Made by a program: the position numbers and the translations under genes. Below the pieces are notes generated by a model. It worked only from the letters and a program-made list of their open reading frames with translations, was not told the DNA's origin and ran no database searches. From the NCBI GenBank assembly GCA_963920575.1, contig OY986971.1, positions 14,560,492-14,624,491 of the forward strand: DNA of 64,000 nucleotides, in the 5' to 3' direction. The DNA is from Narthecium ossifragum. Its lineage: Eukaryota > Streptophyta > Magnoliopsida > Dioscoreales > Nartheciaceae. Below, piece after piece: positions 43,125-55,725 of this stretch. Each line of letters opens with the position of its first letter. Position 1 is the first letter of the stretch.

Positions 43125-45629
43125 TTGTAGGCTCGTCTAGCGAAAGACGTAAAATTACGCGCTTCCTAGGAGGCAACCCAGTTTTATGTTTTTTCCTTAG
43201 CTTTTTAGAATTTTCTTTAATAGACCGTCAACTCTGTCACAAAAAACGCTTCTCAGGGTCGATGTGGCGATAGACCGTCAACTCTTCAAACATATCACGT
43301 GGTCCACGGTCGATTGGGCGATCGACCGTCGGTTTATTTTTCCAAATAACTCAGTTCACGGTCGAACGATCGATTGACTGTTTGCTTTTGTTCTCAAGTC
43401 ACCGACGCCCACGGCCGATCGCCCATTGTCCCTCTTATCTTCGGACCACTTCCTCCCTCGACATCATTCCCTCTGGTCACTCCCAGCCCTCCACACCAGT
43501 ACAAAAACTTCCGTCATCGAGTTCCCGTTCTACCTGAACCATCCACGCCCCCAAGCACCCTCTCTTCCGACGCCGGTGTGCCTCCCCTGTTTCCTCCGCC
43601 ATCGTCGATATCCTCCTCCACCACCTACCATTGCTCTGAAACCCCTCCACAAGCTTCCCTAGGCCGCCACGACTCTTCTGCCACCATCAAAAACCATAAT
43701 TGCCGCCTGGATCGACGGATTCCACCTCCGACGACATTCACCTTCGCCGACTGTCACCAATGCCACCAATCCACGACCTTCCCCAGTTCCAATCCACCTC
43801 CATTAGCTTCATCCAGACTCCATGATCCTTCCTCGACCTTTGCCTACCTCGATTGGACCTCCGACAGGTGGACTCCAACCCCGACCATCTTCCTCTCAGC
43901 TGTACACCGCATGGAGACCACCATTCATAGATCAGACCATATATATTAACTCCTTGACCTTCGATGAATTTTCCTGTACCCTTCCCGTCCTCCAGCCGCG
44001 AAGTTTCACCGTTGATCCACCACCGGTGAGGACTCAGCCGTCTGAATGTTGATGGACGAGATCCATCTGCTCTAGAGTTCCAATTTCCAATCAAACGGTC
44101 TCGATCTTCAATAAGGATGATAGTATAGCTGCTGACTATTTTGGGTGATGTGCATGGATGATTTAATGTATTTTAATGCTTTCATGTTTATAATTTAAAT
44201 TGTGTGGATGAATGCTTGTACAAGGTTGATATATCATGATAATACAGAGGAGATTTTGCCAAATTTTTCTGTGCTTGTATTACCATTTTGGACTTTTTAT
44301 TTGTTATATTTGATCTTTTGGGAAAGGTATATATTTCTGTGGCAGGATATGGTTGGAAGGGACATATTTCTTCTATTATAGCGGGGCATAACATAATTAT
44401 ATATAGACAGCGGAATTTCTACCTTCATTAAGGTTATCTCTATCATTTATTCATTGCTTTATTTTTATGACCTAGTGTAATTGGGGAAAATTAAATTTAA
44501 GTCGGGGGGTAGATTCTAGGAATTTTTTTCTTAGTATTTTTAGAAAATCAAATATTATACATCCCTTGAATTATGTCAAAAGAATGAAATTATATTATAC
44601 TTTGACAAAGATGCTTATTTTAGAAAATTATTTTATGACTTATTCTGAAACTTATATGCAATATAAGAAATAGCTAAATTTTTGCTATGTATGACATTGA
44701 TCTATACTTCAACACTTTTGCCATGAATTAAGGAGAACTTGACATATCCTAATGCACATGTTCATTTTCACATGTTGATGAGTTGAGATTAGATTCTAAG
44801 CAGAATACTATGATAGATTTATGATCTTATGCTATGTTACATGAAAAGTATACAATTGAAAATGGTTTCATACTTAGTAACCGTGCAATGTGCCGAACAA
44901 GGTGTGTTGTTCGCGTAAAATAGTTAAAATTCCTGAAAAATTACTAGTTATGATTTGTAGCCTTCATGCTTTGAGTATTAAAGTCTAAAGGGTGTTCTAC
45001 ACTTAGTGCCCTCAAGCCGTCTGGTTTGGGAGTCACTGACTTAAACCTCGTTACATGGACCATGAAGAAAGCTTAAGAAATCATAACATTGCACATTTCA
45101 TATATAGAAAAGAAATGAAAAAAAAGATTGCAAAGTGATGAATGAAAATATGTACTTGGCCATGTTCATATTCTTGAATGGCTGAAATGTTTAGATATAA
45201 TTGATACTCTGAGACATGTGGAATCATTTTCACACACTTGGATTGTTGGAGTTGTTCTTAATTGTGGTTAAATATGTTGAAGTGTTGGAAATGTGTTTGG
45301 CATCCATTGATTTGTTATTGTTTTATCTTGCTATGGGTAGAAGAATAAATTTAAGGATGATATTTCTATTTCATGCATTAGAGTTGATGAATATTACAAT
45401 TGATTTCTAATGGCATATTTAAGGAGATGTATAGATGATTGTGGGTGTCATCCCTGAAAACCCTCAGGAGACTATAACTCCTCCACTGGGGTAGCCCAGA
45501 GGTTTAAAGGCTTGTTGCACATGCTAAGTGTAATCGTGAGACCTACGAAACTGGCTAGTTAGATTTATTATTTTTTTGCTTTTTATCTTTTCTTTGCTCG
45601 AGGACTAGCAAAGTGTAAGTTTGGGGGTG
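43125..45629 (+). other. Athila A 3' region with GGTCGAT pairs, a C-rich block and polypurine tracts
   Basis: Begins with the conserved post-pol aggaggcaaccca. 43235-43420 holds GGTCGAT/ATCGACC sites, including cttctcagggtcgatgtgg, which also occurs in copia LTRs. 43420-43950 is C-rich with a 191-codon frame rich in Pro, Ser and Thr; it has no family resemblance and looks compositional rather than genic. A G-rich tract is at about 44505, a gtaaccgtgcaatg unit at about 44879, and the polypurine tract at 45621. Confidence 0.6.
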
Positions 45630-45763
45630 TGATGAGTCACTAAATATTTATAATTAAACCCCTTAAAATTACCTTTGTTAGCCCGAGAGTGTTGGCATTT
45701 GATAGTTTGTTAATTGATTTCAGGTTTAATGAAGATTCAAGCTAGAAATTACAGAAAAAGTTT
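45630..45763 (+). repeat. Athila A 3' LTR, first about 130 bp only
   Basis: TGATGAGTCACTAAATATTT through ttaattgatttcaggtttaa matches the start of LTR Y at 38762. Similarity ends near 45763, where Athila C gag sequence starts. Confidence 0.75.
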
Positions 45764-45766
45764 AAT

Positions 45767-46420
45767 ATGCTAGAAATATGCCCTTTGTCTTAGCTGTGAT
45801 CATCCTATTACTGATTGTCACCTGGCTCCCAATTTCCCTGACTTTTTTAAGGAACATGTCAATGCAACTTATGGTATTTCCAAACCTCAAAACAACCCTT
45901 ATTCTAAAACTTATAATCCGGGGTGGAGAAACCATCCTAATTTTAGTTGGAAGCCACAATAGTCAGGTAACTTTCAAGGGCAAAATAATACAACTAATAC
46001 TTCTACTTTGAAGTACTCACCGAAACTTTCTACAAATCCAAATCTTGGATACCCTCCACAGTATCCATAGAATATATCTCAGCCTCCTCCTCTTGAACCA
46101 TCTACTGAGCCCACTTTGACTGCAATCATAAGTACACTTTTGGAGATGAGGAGTGATATCAATAGGGACATGTCATCTATGAAGGGTGAAATTTTGACCG
46201 TCAAAGGTGATGTCTCCTTGTTGAAATATAACTTATCCGTATTAAAATTAGAAAAATAAGTTGGGTAGTTATCTAATAACATGGCTAAAAGAGAGGAAGG
46301 ACGCCTGCCGAGTCAACCTATGACCGACCCTAGAGGCCAACACTATGTAGAAAACCAAAACTTTGAGAGTGCCTAGGCTGTTGTGACCCTTAGAAGTGGC
46401 AAAACCAGATAATGAAATAG
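45767..46420 (+). pseudogene. Athila C gag, C-terminal part
   Basis: The plus strand reads CALCLSCDHPITDCHLAPNF (zinc-knuckle-like Cys/His pattern), YNPGWRNHPNFSWKPQ, an Asn/Pro-rich tract, then SDINRDMSSMKGEI and a coiled-coil segment, ending near LPSQPMTDPRGQHY and VVTLRSGK, the usual end of Athila gag. At least three in-frame stops. Confidence 0.85.
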
Positions 46421-46437
46421 GTGAATCAGCCAGTCCA

Positions 46438-46520
46438 ACCGATCGATCGCCTAGTCCGACGATCGATTATCGTCGGACGATCGATTGGCCAAGGGTCCGA
46501 TCAATCGACCAACCCGAGAT
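46438..46520 (+). repeat. GATCGATC pairs in the gag-protease linker of Athila C
   Basis: Within about 80 bases: ccgatcgatcgcc, gacgatcgattatcg, gacgatcgattgg and ccgatcaatcgacc. The segment is in the coding part of the element, between gag and protease. Same motif as in the LTR arrays. Confidence 0.75.
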
Positions 46521-47588
46521 GACTCTTATCTTCCACCTGATTATGATCCAACCGATGCTAGAGAGCCTGATCCAGCTAAATATCTTTCAAAAGTTCCTTT
46601 TCTTGCAGCCCTTAACGATCCTTCTTCAACCATAAAATCCCGAAAAATTGCTGAAGAGATCCTTGAGACCTTTAAAAAAGTCAATATCAACATTCCCTTA
46701 CTTGATTCTATCCGACAGATTACTTCATATGCTAAATTTATTAAGGATTTGTGTACCCATAAACCCCAAGCTAAATCCAAAGTTTCCAAAAAGATTTTTC
46801 TTACTGAGCAAGTCAGTTCAATTTTGATACATGATATACCACTCAAACTGAAGGACCCTAGTACCCCTACCATACCCTATTGTATAAGAAAATACCATAT
46901 TGATGGTGCCCTTCTAGATTTAGGTTCCAGTGTGAACCTTATGCCTTATTACCTGCACAAGGAATTTGGTGTGGGAGAAATTAAAGAGACACCAGTAATT
47001 TTGCAATTAGCTGATAGATCTATTAAGACACCTAGAGGTATTTTGGAGGATATTTTAGTTAAAGTGGATAATTTCTTCTTTCCTGTTGACTTTGTTGTCT
47101 TGAATATGGAATTTGTTGTTCACTGCAAAAAGACCATACCTATCATCTTCGGACGCCCTGTTTTGGCCACAACAAATGCATGTATAAAATATCGAACGGG
47201 TGTGATGGATGTTTCTTTTGATCACATGCATGTTTGCCTGAGTGATGATGAATGCTATAATGTTGAGACATTGGCTGAATGTATTAATGCTAGATCATAT
47301 ACTATGATTTCTGATGAATTGTCTGATATTTTGGAAGAATATGACTCTGATGATTATGTTGATGATGTACTAGACATTGTACAATCGAAAGATGACATTG
47401 AAACACACAAATCAGCTCTACCGATCGATCGTCCTGAGGACCGATCCATCGGTCGCGAACCGATCGATTGGCCAGACGGCCGATCCATCGGTCTGAACAC
47501 AGCGGATACAAAAACTGTTTCATGGTTGGTTGAACCCATCTACCGCTCCTTCTACTCCAGCACCTTCTTCACTGGAAACAACACCTGA
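46485..47588 (+). pseudogene. Athila C protease and linker to RT (long open frame)
   Basis: A 367-codon open frame. Conserved parts: KYLSKVPFLAAL, RKIAEEILETFKKVNINIPL, QITSYAKFIKDLC and the retropepsin centre GALLDLGSSVNLMPYYL (DLGSSV where retroviral proteases have DTGAS). Then KTPRGILEDILVKVDNFFFP and IPIIFGRPVLATTNACI, the second protease hallmark. 47410-47500 is a linker made of repeated P-I-D-(R/W)-P and D-R-S-I-G units encoded by GATCGATC pairs. The frame shifts before RT starts (47530 frame). This is the best-preserved coding part of Athila C. Confidence 0.85.
47410..47505 (+). repeat. In-frame GATCGATC pairs in the protease-RT linker
   Basis: Sites: accgatcgatcgtcc, ggaccgatccatcggtc, aaccgatcgattggcc and ggccgatccatcggtc. 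They encode LPIDRPEDRSIG and EPIDWPDGRSIG, an in-frame duplication of about 12 codons. Athila A has only one degenerate pair (tgatcaatcag twice) at the same place (40260-40300). Confidence 0.8.
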
Positions 47589-48177
47589 TTTAGAATTAAA
47601 ACTACAGCCTAAAATGTTAAAATATATTTTTCTAGGGACAAATTCATCTCTTCCCGTTATGATCTCTTCTTCGTTTTTGAGCGATCAGGAGAGTAAACTT
47701 CTAGAGGATCTGAAACTCTATAAGAATGCCATAGGATGGTTAGTGGCCAATCTGAAAGGTATCGACCCTTCGATTTGCATGCATAAGGTTCATCTCGAGG
47801 ATAAATCCAAAACCGTGAGGGAGATGTAACGCCACTTCAACCCAAATATGAAAGAGGTCGTCAAGAAAGAGGTAGTGAAACTTCTAGATGCATGTATTAT
47901 TCACCCAATTTCTGATAGCTAGTGGGTCAACCCTACACAAATAGTTCCTAAGAAATCAGGCTTAACAGTTGTAGAAAATGAGAACGGTGAGTAGATCCTA
48001 ATGCACCAGACTATGAGATGACATATTGGCATAGATTATAGGAAACTGAATACCTTGACTAGGAAAGATCATTTTCCCTTACCTTTTATTGATCAAATTT
48101 TAGAAAGACTTTCTGCTCAGAATTATTATTGTTTCCTAGATTGATACTCAGGTTATACCCAGATCGTTGTTGATCCT
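47530..48177 (+). pseudogene. Athila C RT, N-terminal half
   Basis: Frames give LKYIFLGTNSSLPVMISSSF, YKNAIGWLVANLKGIDPS, then after a TAA at about 47827 MKEVVKKEVVKLLDACIIHP, VPKKSGLTVVENENGE, IDYRKLNTLTRKDHFPLPFI and LERLSAQNYYCFLD, with the RT catalytic region (LD, stop, YSGYTQI). It ends at VVDP, where solo LTR X2 was inserted. Confidence 0.85.
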
Positions 48178-49904
48178 TGATGAGAATGCATAATGTTATG
48201 TTTTTATCTCTTAATACTTAGTCTCCTGTGCTTATTTAGTTCCTAAATACACTCATTATTCTTATATTTTGATTTAGGATGCAATTGAAGTCCTTAAGTC
48301 GAAAAGAAGCTAAAAAGAGTGCTTGGATCAACTTTAAAGATTTATCTGTACCTGCTTATGAAGAACCAGAGGATGTTCCATACATGGTTGAAAAGCTCTT
48401 GAAGTCTAGATTCTAGAGAATTTTATGGTTCGTGATTCCGAGTTTCCTAGAGGAAGTTACGGCAATTTCAGTACCGATGCGCAGTCTGAATGGCAGAAAG
48501 GAAAATAAGCTGGAAGTCCGAGCGATCCGCCGATCGATCGGACCACGCAAAAACGTGACAGAACATGTGTTTTTCAGCCACAACACATCCGATCGATCCC
48601 TCCATCGCTCCTATGGGTCCGATCGATCCGACACCAATGGTTCGATCGATCGGACTCGGAAAAAATCAAAAACAGCAAATTTTTACTCAACCAATCGATC
48701 AAGCACTTAAAGTTCGATCGATCGGACTTGGGAATAAAAGGGTGACAGAACGTATGCTTTTTAGAGGAACACAGTTCGATCGATCGGACCATCGATCGAA
48801 CTCGGGAAGAGCCAGAGACGAAGGATTTTTACGAAATCGATCGATCCGACTCCCTTAGTCCGATCGATCGAGCTCGGGCGTGAATAGAAGTTGAAGATTT
48901 TAATGAGACCGATCGATCCAGCATCCAAGGTCCGATCGATCGGACTTTCCCCAGTGAATAAAATCGACGATTGTGATCTAATCCGAGGGTGGATACACTT
49001 GAGGCTATAAATATGACTCTTTCTAAGGTTTGAGGGGGATTCTTGGACACTTTTGGCTACTCTTTCTCCTCTTTTATATTTTTTCTAGGTTTTCTTTTGC
49101 TTTATGAAATCTTTTGGAGGATTGTTCTTGATGGCCCTGCGTGGCTAAATCTTGATCCTTGGTCGAGGAGACTGAAACCTCGGAATCAATGAAACTGTGA
49201 GATCTAATTTATTTTTATTGTTCAGTTTATACATGAGTATTGGATGTTCTTCTGAGATTAAATCTTCATGATTACCTTGTCTAATTGCTAGGAGGCCTAC
49301 TAGTTTATTATCCATGGTGATCTACTGCTAGGTTTGATATCAAATCCGGAATTGTTTGATCCCTCTAATCTGCGAAGCAACTAGGATCTAATAATTTACT
49401 GCTGATCAGATCTTGTTAGATCTTAGGAAGAATATTCAATTAGATTAAATGCAACCGCTTGTGCTTGTGTTGTTTAGCTTCATCGATCTCCCTATTCTTA
49501 ACGCTGCTACTAGATTAAATCTACAGCGCTTGTCTTAGGTTGTCTAGAAGTTAGGGTTGATTAGATCGCTTGTTTCTAATTAACTATGATCGAGGAGAGC
49601 TTCGAATTTAATTCGGACGGTGAATATTCATGGTATAAATTGATTGATACTTGCATCTATGATCAGTTATTGGATTCCGATGGTGGATGTTGACTCAGAC
49701 AAAGGTTTGTTCTCTTGATTCAACTTGTTTCTTCGCTTTAGATTATTTCTTTATTGTTTTTCCTCACGTTTAAAACCCCCCATCTTTATTCACTGAGCAC
49801 AAAACTAGGCTAAACACTCTTCGTGGGATCGACTCGTACTCGCACTACTACATTCATTTTAACGAGTACTGGATTTATTTTTGAGTGCCTGCGACAGCAC
49901 ATCA
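48178..49904 (+). repeat. Solo LTR X2 (Athila-type) in Athila C RT
   Basis: TGATGAGAATGCATAATGTT to GCGACAGCACATCA; perfect duplication ATCCT (48173-48177, 49905-49909). Removing it rejoins the RT codons ...GTTGATCCT and CAAGATCAAGAG. Ends and 3' part match X1. The middle (48300-48960) is nearly the same as that of Z1, including gatcggaccacgcaaaaacg and its GATCGATC spacing. TATA ggctataaatatg at about 49003. Confidence 0.93.
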
Positions 49905-49909
49905 ATCCT

Positions 49910-50360
49910 CAAGATCAAGAGAAGACCACTTTCACATGCCCTTTTGGTACTTTTGCATACCGTAGGATGCCTTTCGGTCTTTGTAATGCACCGGCGACTT
50001 TTCAAAGTGTATGATGGCCATCTTCTCTGATATGATTGATAAATTTCTAGAAGTCTTTATGGTTGATTTTTTCTATGTTTGGAAATTCCTTTGAATCTTG
50101 TTTAGACAATCTTTCTAAAGTTCTTGATCGATGCATTGAAACCAATCTGGTTCTTAGTTGGGAAAAGAGTCAGTTCATGGTTCAAGAAGAAATTGTCTTA
50201 GGACATATTGTGTCTAAACATGGTATAAAGGTTGAGAGGGCAAAATTTGATTTAATTGCCAATTTACCTCCACCATTGTCTGTGTGTCAGATTCGTTCTT
50301 TTTTAGGTCATGCTGGATTTTATCGTCGAATCATCAAAGACTTTTCTAAACTTTCATGAC
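49910..50360 (+). pseudogene. Athila C RT, C-terminal half
   Basis: Resumes after X2 with DQEKTTFTCPFGTFAYRRMP and FGLCNAPATFQS, then IFSDMIDKFLEVFMVDFF (catalytic DD changed to VD). The thumb is in the frame 50063-50359: WEKSQFMVQEEIVLGHIV, FLGHAGFYRRIIKDFSKLS. A stop follows FSKLS. Confidence 0.85.
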
Positions 50361-51236
50361 CCTTGTGTGAATTCTTAGCCAAGGATGTCTCTTTAGACTT
50401 CAATGATGCATGCTTGATTGCTTTTAATACCATCCATGATTTATTGTTGACGGCACCAATAGTTCAAGCACCTGATTATTTTTTATCTTATGAACTAATG
50501 TGCGATGCTTCTGACTCTGCCATAGGAGTTGTTTTAGGAAAACGAGTAAATAAAATTTCACATGTGATTGATCTCTCCCTCTCTGAATCTCAATTAAATT
50601 ATACTTCTACTGAGAATAAATTATTAGCAGTAATATTTGCATTGAAAAAGTTCCGTCCCTACCCTTAGGTTCCAAAATCCTTATTTATACTGAATATGCT
50701 AGGATGCAAAACCTCGACTTATTCGATGGATCTTGCTTTTGCAAGAAGTTGATATTGATATTAGGGATAAGAAAGGTTCGGAGAATGTAGTTGCTGATCA
50801 TTTGTCCTGCCTTTCGTTGGAACATATTTTTGACAAAACTCCTGTCAGTGCTTCTTTTCCAGACGGGCACCTCTTTCAAGTGACTCATATTTCACAGCAT
50901 TGATATTCATATATAGTTAATTATCTTGTTTCAGGCAAGCTTTCTGACTTTTGGTCTGAAAATATCAAAGACATATTGTTTTCTCAGATTCGATATTATA
51001 ATTGGGGAAAACCTGAGTTATTTAAGCATTGTTCTGATCAAGTAATTCGACGATGCGTGCCTGAGTCAGAAGTTCATGATATTCTCAATTTTTGTCATAC
51101 ACATACATGTGGTGGTAATTTTTCAAGATGCAAAAACCGGTGTGATAGTTCTTCAATGCGGATTCTATTGGCCTATAATTTGTAAGGATTCACATAATTT
51201 TTTCTAATCCTATATTAGATGTCAGAAAACTTGAAA
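50361..51236 (+). pseudogene. Athila C RNase H and start of integrase, cut by a chromovirus
   Basis: The RNase H frame 50363-50668: LMCDASDSAIGVVLGKRVNK, TENKLLAVIFALKKFRPYP. Deletion at about 50690 (DHAALKYL missing). Then integrase finger remnants in 50976-51185 (DQVIRRCVPESEVHDILNFC, THTCGGNF) and RCQKT at 51220-51230. The chromovirus LTR begins at 51237, immediately after tgaaa; the rest of integrase must lie beyond the window. Confidence 0.85.
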
Positions 51237-53949
51237 TGTCATACCCCGACCCAAAAATTCCATCCGGGGCGAGACGTGAGGCGGGGAACCTACACTATTC
51301 ACATCCATACGGTGCAATACATTGCGGAAAAGATAGTTAATTTGAAATTTAAGACTTCCAAAGGCAATACAACAATTCTGATAATCTACTAAAGACCTAA
51401 CCTCAAGATAAGAAGAAACATAATTCTATTTAAATAACATTAAAGTTGTACATTCTAGACATCAGATACAAATTTAGCAGAAACTTCCCAAGGAGGAAAA
51501 TTATACATTTAAAGCAATACTCGAGGGATATCTATATACAAAGCTATCAAAAGTACAACAAGTGTCCCACAACAACCTCAAGTGCCTCCGGAAGCCACAA
51601 AGTCCCGAGTTTTGTCTCAGCTCTATGGGAAAGTCACGTTACGTCCACCACCTACCCTAGGGCACGCGCTCTGTGACCTCAACTGTCAACAGCTGTCCTT
51701 CTCAACAACCAAGCGCCCAACGTTAAACAACAAAGGGGTAGAACTCAGGGCAGTACGTAACTTCCCTTAACACTGATACTGAGCATGAGATGAGAACTCT
51801 GGGTGACCTCTACACCTCAAACAATAGATAGTAGCCAACTAGACCCACCCTCGAGAATACAAAGATTCAACAATACAATCGCCCTAGACCTCGCTACCCA
51901 GCCATGGTCATAGAGCTAGATTAGAGCTACCCGAGAGCCTCGGATCAGCGAAGACCCTATTCACTCACACCCTAACCTTGTGCTCTAATGCAAACAAGAT
52001 GTATGTAATACTCGGGCACAAATAAAGAGATATAACCATGCAACAGGATGACATCAATTATACAGGGCTGGGCATTGCCTGAAGTTAGCTAAAGGGTGAG
52101 CATAGCAAGGGTCTAAAGCAAGGAAGATCTATCTAACAAAGCAATTACAATAAACACCCAACAGATCAAATTTCGGCATTACAACGATGCCCACAGCCGT
52201 CAACCGAGATTGCTACAATGGGAATACAACCTCAGCCAACCAACTACAACAAGATAGATTAACAATACAACGGGTTATGCCCCCGGCGCACGCTGACAAT
52301 CAGCGGGGCTATTAATCAAAGCAAGAAAACTATTCCTGGGAGTTGTCACTCCCCCGGTTACCCATAAAGCAAATAAAGCAATCACAAACTACATATATAT
52401 AGATATAGCATGCTTATCGAGAAACGGCTTGACATCAGTAGAAATTGATCAACCGATTCGGAATACAACTTACGGTGTAATCCAGAGAAAAACTTGTCAA
52501 AATCTTGATAAAAATAATATAATACTCACTACTTATTATCGGGAAAGCCCCATGAGAATACCGAGTCAAAAGGAAATCGAAAACATCGAATTCATATCAA
52601 TATTAACAATCAGCATATAAGAGATAGATCTTTTTACCCAAGAAGATCGATCTTCTATACGAGTGTTCTCTGCCTTAAGAAAGAGATCGATCTTCACCCA
52701 AGCGAAGATCAATCCTCCCTAAGGGAGTCCACTATCTGGGAAAGAATAGATCGATCTTCATGCCATGAAGATCGATCCTTCCTAAACTAAGGTTCTGTCT
52801 TGGAAAGAAGAGATCGATCTTCATACCATGAAGATCGATCTTCCTTAAGTGCTTCCTCAGTCAAGGGAAGAGATCCATCTTCACATGAGGAAAGATTGAT
52901 CTTTCCCAAAGATAAAAGAACACTAACACACGAAAGATCGATCTCTTACCAAGGACGATCGATCCTTTATCTGTCGGCAGCCAAGGTGAATAGTGCCTAA
53001 AATCCACTTTCTAGGATTTGATATATCAAAACGTATCAAAATCAAACCAAATTTGGCTGAGGTGTGCAATTGGATGTGGGAAATCAAATGACATCATGAA
53101 ATCCAACTTTGGATGATCAAATCCTCAGGATTAAATCAAATTGCCCGAAAGCCGACGAAACCGACGAAAAACTGAATTTGTTTTATTTGATCTATCAAAC
53201 GGTGATAGAATCCATTCAACCTTAGCAAGAAGGTCTATATGATGGTGGAGGATTCATTTATGCAATAAAAACCAAACTCAGATCGTGAAATATCAGATCT
53301 GAGTTTGAACCCGTGGAAAAACTGACAAAAATACGGAATTCGACCGAAAGAATACAGAAACGATTCGATAGAAAGCTTCTAAGAATAGCAAGGAACTAGA
53401 ATACAGAAGCATTCCAAAAGACATAGCAGTCACAAATCACATAAAAGAGATCCTAGGGTTATCAATTCACCAAAATTGGGTAGAAACACTTACATGTAGC
53501 AACAAGCAAGTCATCTACGAATCTCTCGTCTCCGATCCACGTGGATCCATGCCAAAAAACCACAGCCCAAGCTCCAGCCAGCAGCCAAGGGGAGAGAGAA
53601 AGGAGAGAAGAGAGAGAAAGAGAAGAGAGAGAAGAGAAAGAAAGAGAAGAGAGAGAAAATAAAGGGCTATTTATAGAGATCAGAACCGATTTCGCCCGTC
53701 TGATTTGATCTTTTCCGATCGAGCTCCGATCTTCCAATCGGAAGCACCCCTAAGATCCTAATCAATCACATATATAAATCCAAGGCAGTGTGTGCAACAC
53801 GGGTGCAAAACTGACCGTCAGGGAGCAATTTTACAAAATTTTCCATGTGGTCAAAAACAGGCATACGATCATCCATTCGTACTCGACGCGGAACCAAACC
53901 AACAGGAAACGACGCTCGACCGACGCAGTCGAGCCAGGTTAGAGGAACG

Positions 53950-54876
53950 TGAAGTTTAAGAGGATGTTGGTCTTTGGCCTTATAAAAGTAAATTAGTTAT
54001 GGAAACCTAGACAGGAGGAATCAAATAACCCATATGCTTGTAAATGAAATGAATGATAAATAAAGCAAGTAAATAGAAGGATGCGATGAGAGGTAAGGGA
54101 GATTGCAATAGATTTTATAGTGGTTAAGAAAACCTTGCCTACGTCCACTTCACTCAAGGGCCTCCTTGAGGTTCCACTACTGGCAAGACCTCTTAAAAGT
54201 TGTCCACCAAGCTTCCGGGTGCTTGGCAACCTATCGACCAAGCTTACGGGTGTTTGGCAACCTTACAATCTCTCCAAGCTCTCTCTTGGATATCTCTCAC
54301 AAAGTCTACTTCACAACTTGAAGTAGTTTTACAAAGATTAAAGCTCTCAAAAGACGATTAAAACTTGTTACAATGTATACTAATATCTCCCTTAGTCTTC
54401 AACCAAGTTTGCTGCTTCTTTCCATATATACTTAAGCTTTAGGGCCTCAAAAATGTAGCTTCCAACGGCTACTTTGCATTTCTGCAATGACACTTTAACG
54501 GCTAGTTTCCTGACAGGTGGTCGACCGTTGCATCGTCCGCTACATCGTCCGTGAGCCTCTGGTTGTAAAAACCGCTTCTCAGGGTCGATGTCTCGTTCGA
54601 CCGTCGTTTCAACACATAAGGTCGCATAGGCCACGGTTGACCGGTCTATCGACCGTCACATCGATTGTCGGCCTATAACCCATAAATGACATCCGCGATC
54701 CGTGCATCAACCACCAGACTCCATGGTCGATCCGTGCATCAACCGCCACATCGACCGCGAGTACAAAAACATATAAATATTGAACAATGATTTCCAAATT
54801 AAGAGATATAAATATTAAACCAATGTTTTATAATGAAACATATATTGACATCATCAAAACAATATTAGGACTAACA
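53950..54876 (-). repeat. Copia B 3' LTR
   Basis: Minus orientation TGTTAGTCCTAATATTG to ACTTCA, 927 bp. It contains ggtcgat/atcgacc pairs at 54520-54770 and cttctcagggtcgatgtc at about 54573. Readily aligned to the 5' LTR, with many point differences. Confidence 0.9.
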
Positions 54877-55725
54877 ATCTCCCCCTTTTTGATGATGGCA
54901 ACCTTTTAAATTGTGATGATAAAACCTTGAAAGCTCCTCCTTAATTTATGCATTCATTTTTCTCATAAAATATGTTATAAAGTGAATTTCACTGTTGCAT
55001 GCTGGCCATATGTCACTAAAAAGATATAAAAGGTTTGATTATAAGTCAAATGGTGTGAAAGTGCAAAATTTGACATCTGTACCTCTTTGTATAGAAACAT
55101 GAGACATGATATTTGAGTATGAATTATATTCTCATAAAATCTCCAGTAAATATAGATAGAAAAATTCTTTAAACATCCAAAGGTTTCAAGTATGTAGAAA
55201 ATATAAAGTTTCAAAAACTTTCGAAACCAAGAATCATCACAATATTTCTCCCCCTTTGACATCATTAAAAAGAATTAGTGGAGGGGGAAGAGGAATCAAG
55301 TTAAACGAACAATTGAAAGATAAGGATTGTTTAGAAAACGAATTGAAAGAATAAGTGTTAAAATCACTTTACAATGAAAAGCAATCAAATCTTCACAAAA
55401 ATAAGTTCTCAAGAAGGACATTCTTAAACCATTTGAAGTTAAGCATACAATAACTTTATAACATGGACTAACAAGTTATAACGGAGAGATCATGTATCAA
55501 TGAAAAATTAATGCATACCTCCATTAGTTTAGATAGCAATTTGTTATCCACCTTCAAATACCTTGAGCCTCCACTTGTCAATTTCATCTTTTTTATCTCT
55601 GAAAGTGGTTAAACAAAATTTTGCAATTTCGTTTTCATCTTCTTCGGAGGTGGAGCTAAAATCATTCTCTCCCTTGGCCTTCTTTTCTTCTTTGAAGATT
55701 TCTTGAGCTTTGGACAATCGGACTT

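Larger units (their letters stand above)
38762..45763 (+). mobile_element. Athila-type element A, internally deleted
   Basis: 5' LTR 38762-40147, then directly the end of the protease-RT linker. Primer-binding site, gag and protease are missing. Degenerate RT, RNase H and integrase follow to 43124, then a long 3' region with polypurine tract (tttgggggtg, 45621-45629) and the first about 130 bp of the 3' LTR. The 3' LTR is cut where Athila C gag begins, which suggests an illegitimate recombination joint between two Athila copies. Confidence 0.85.
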
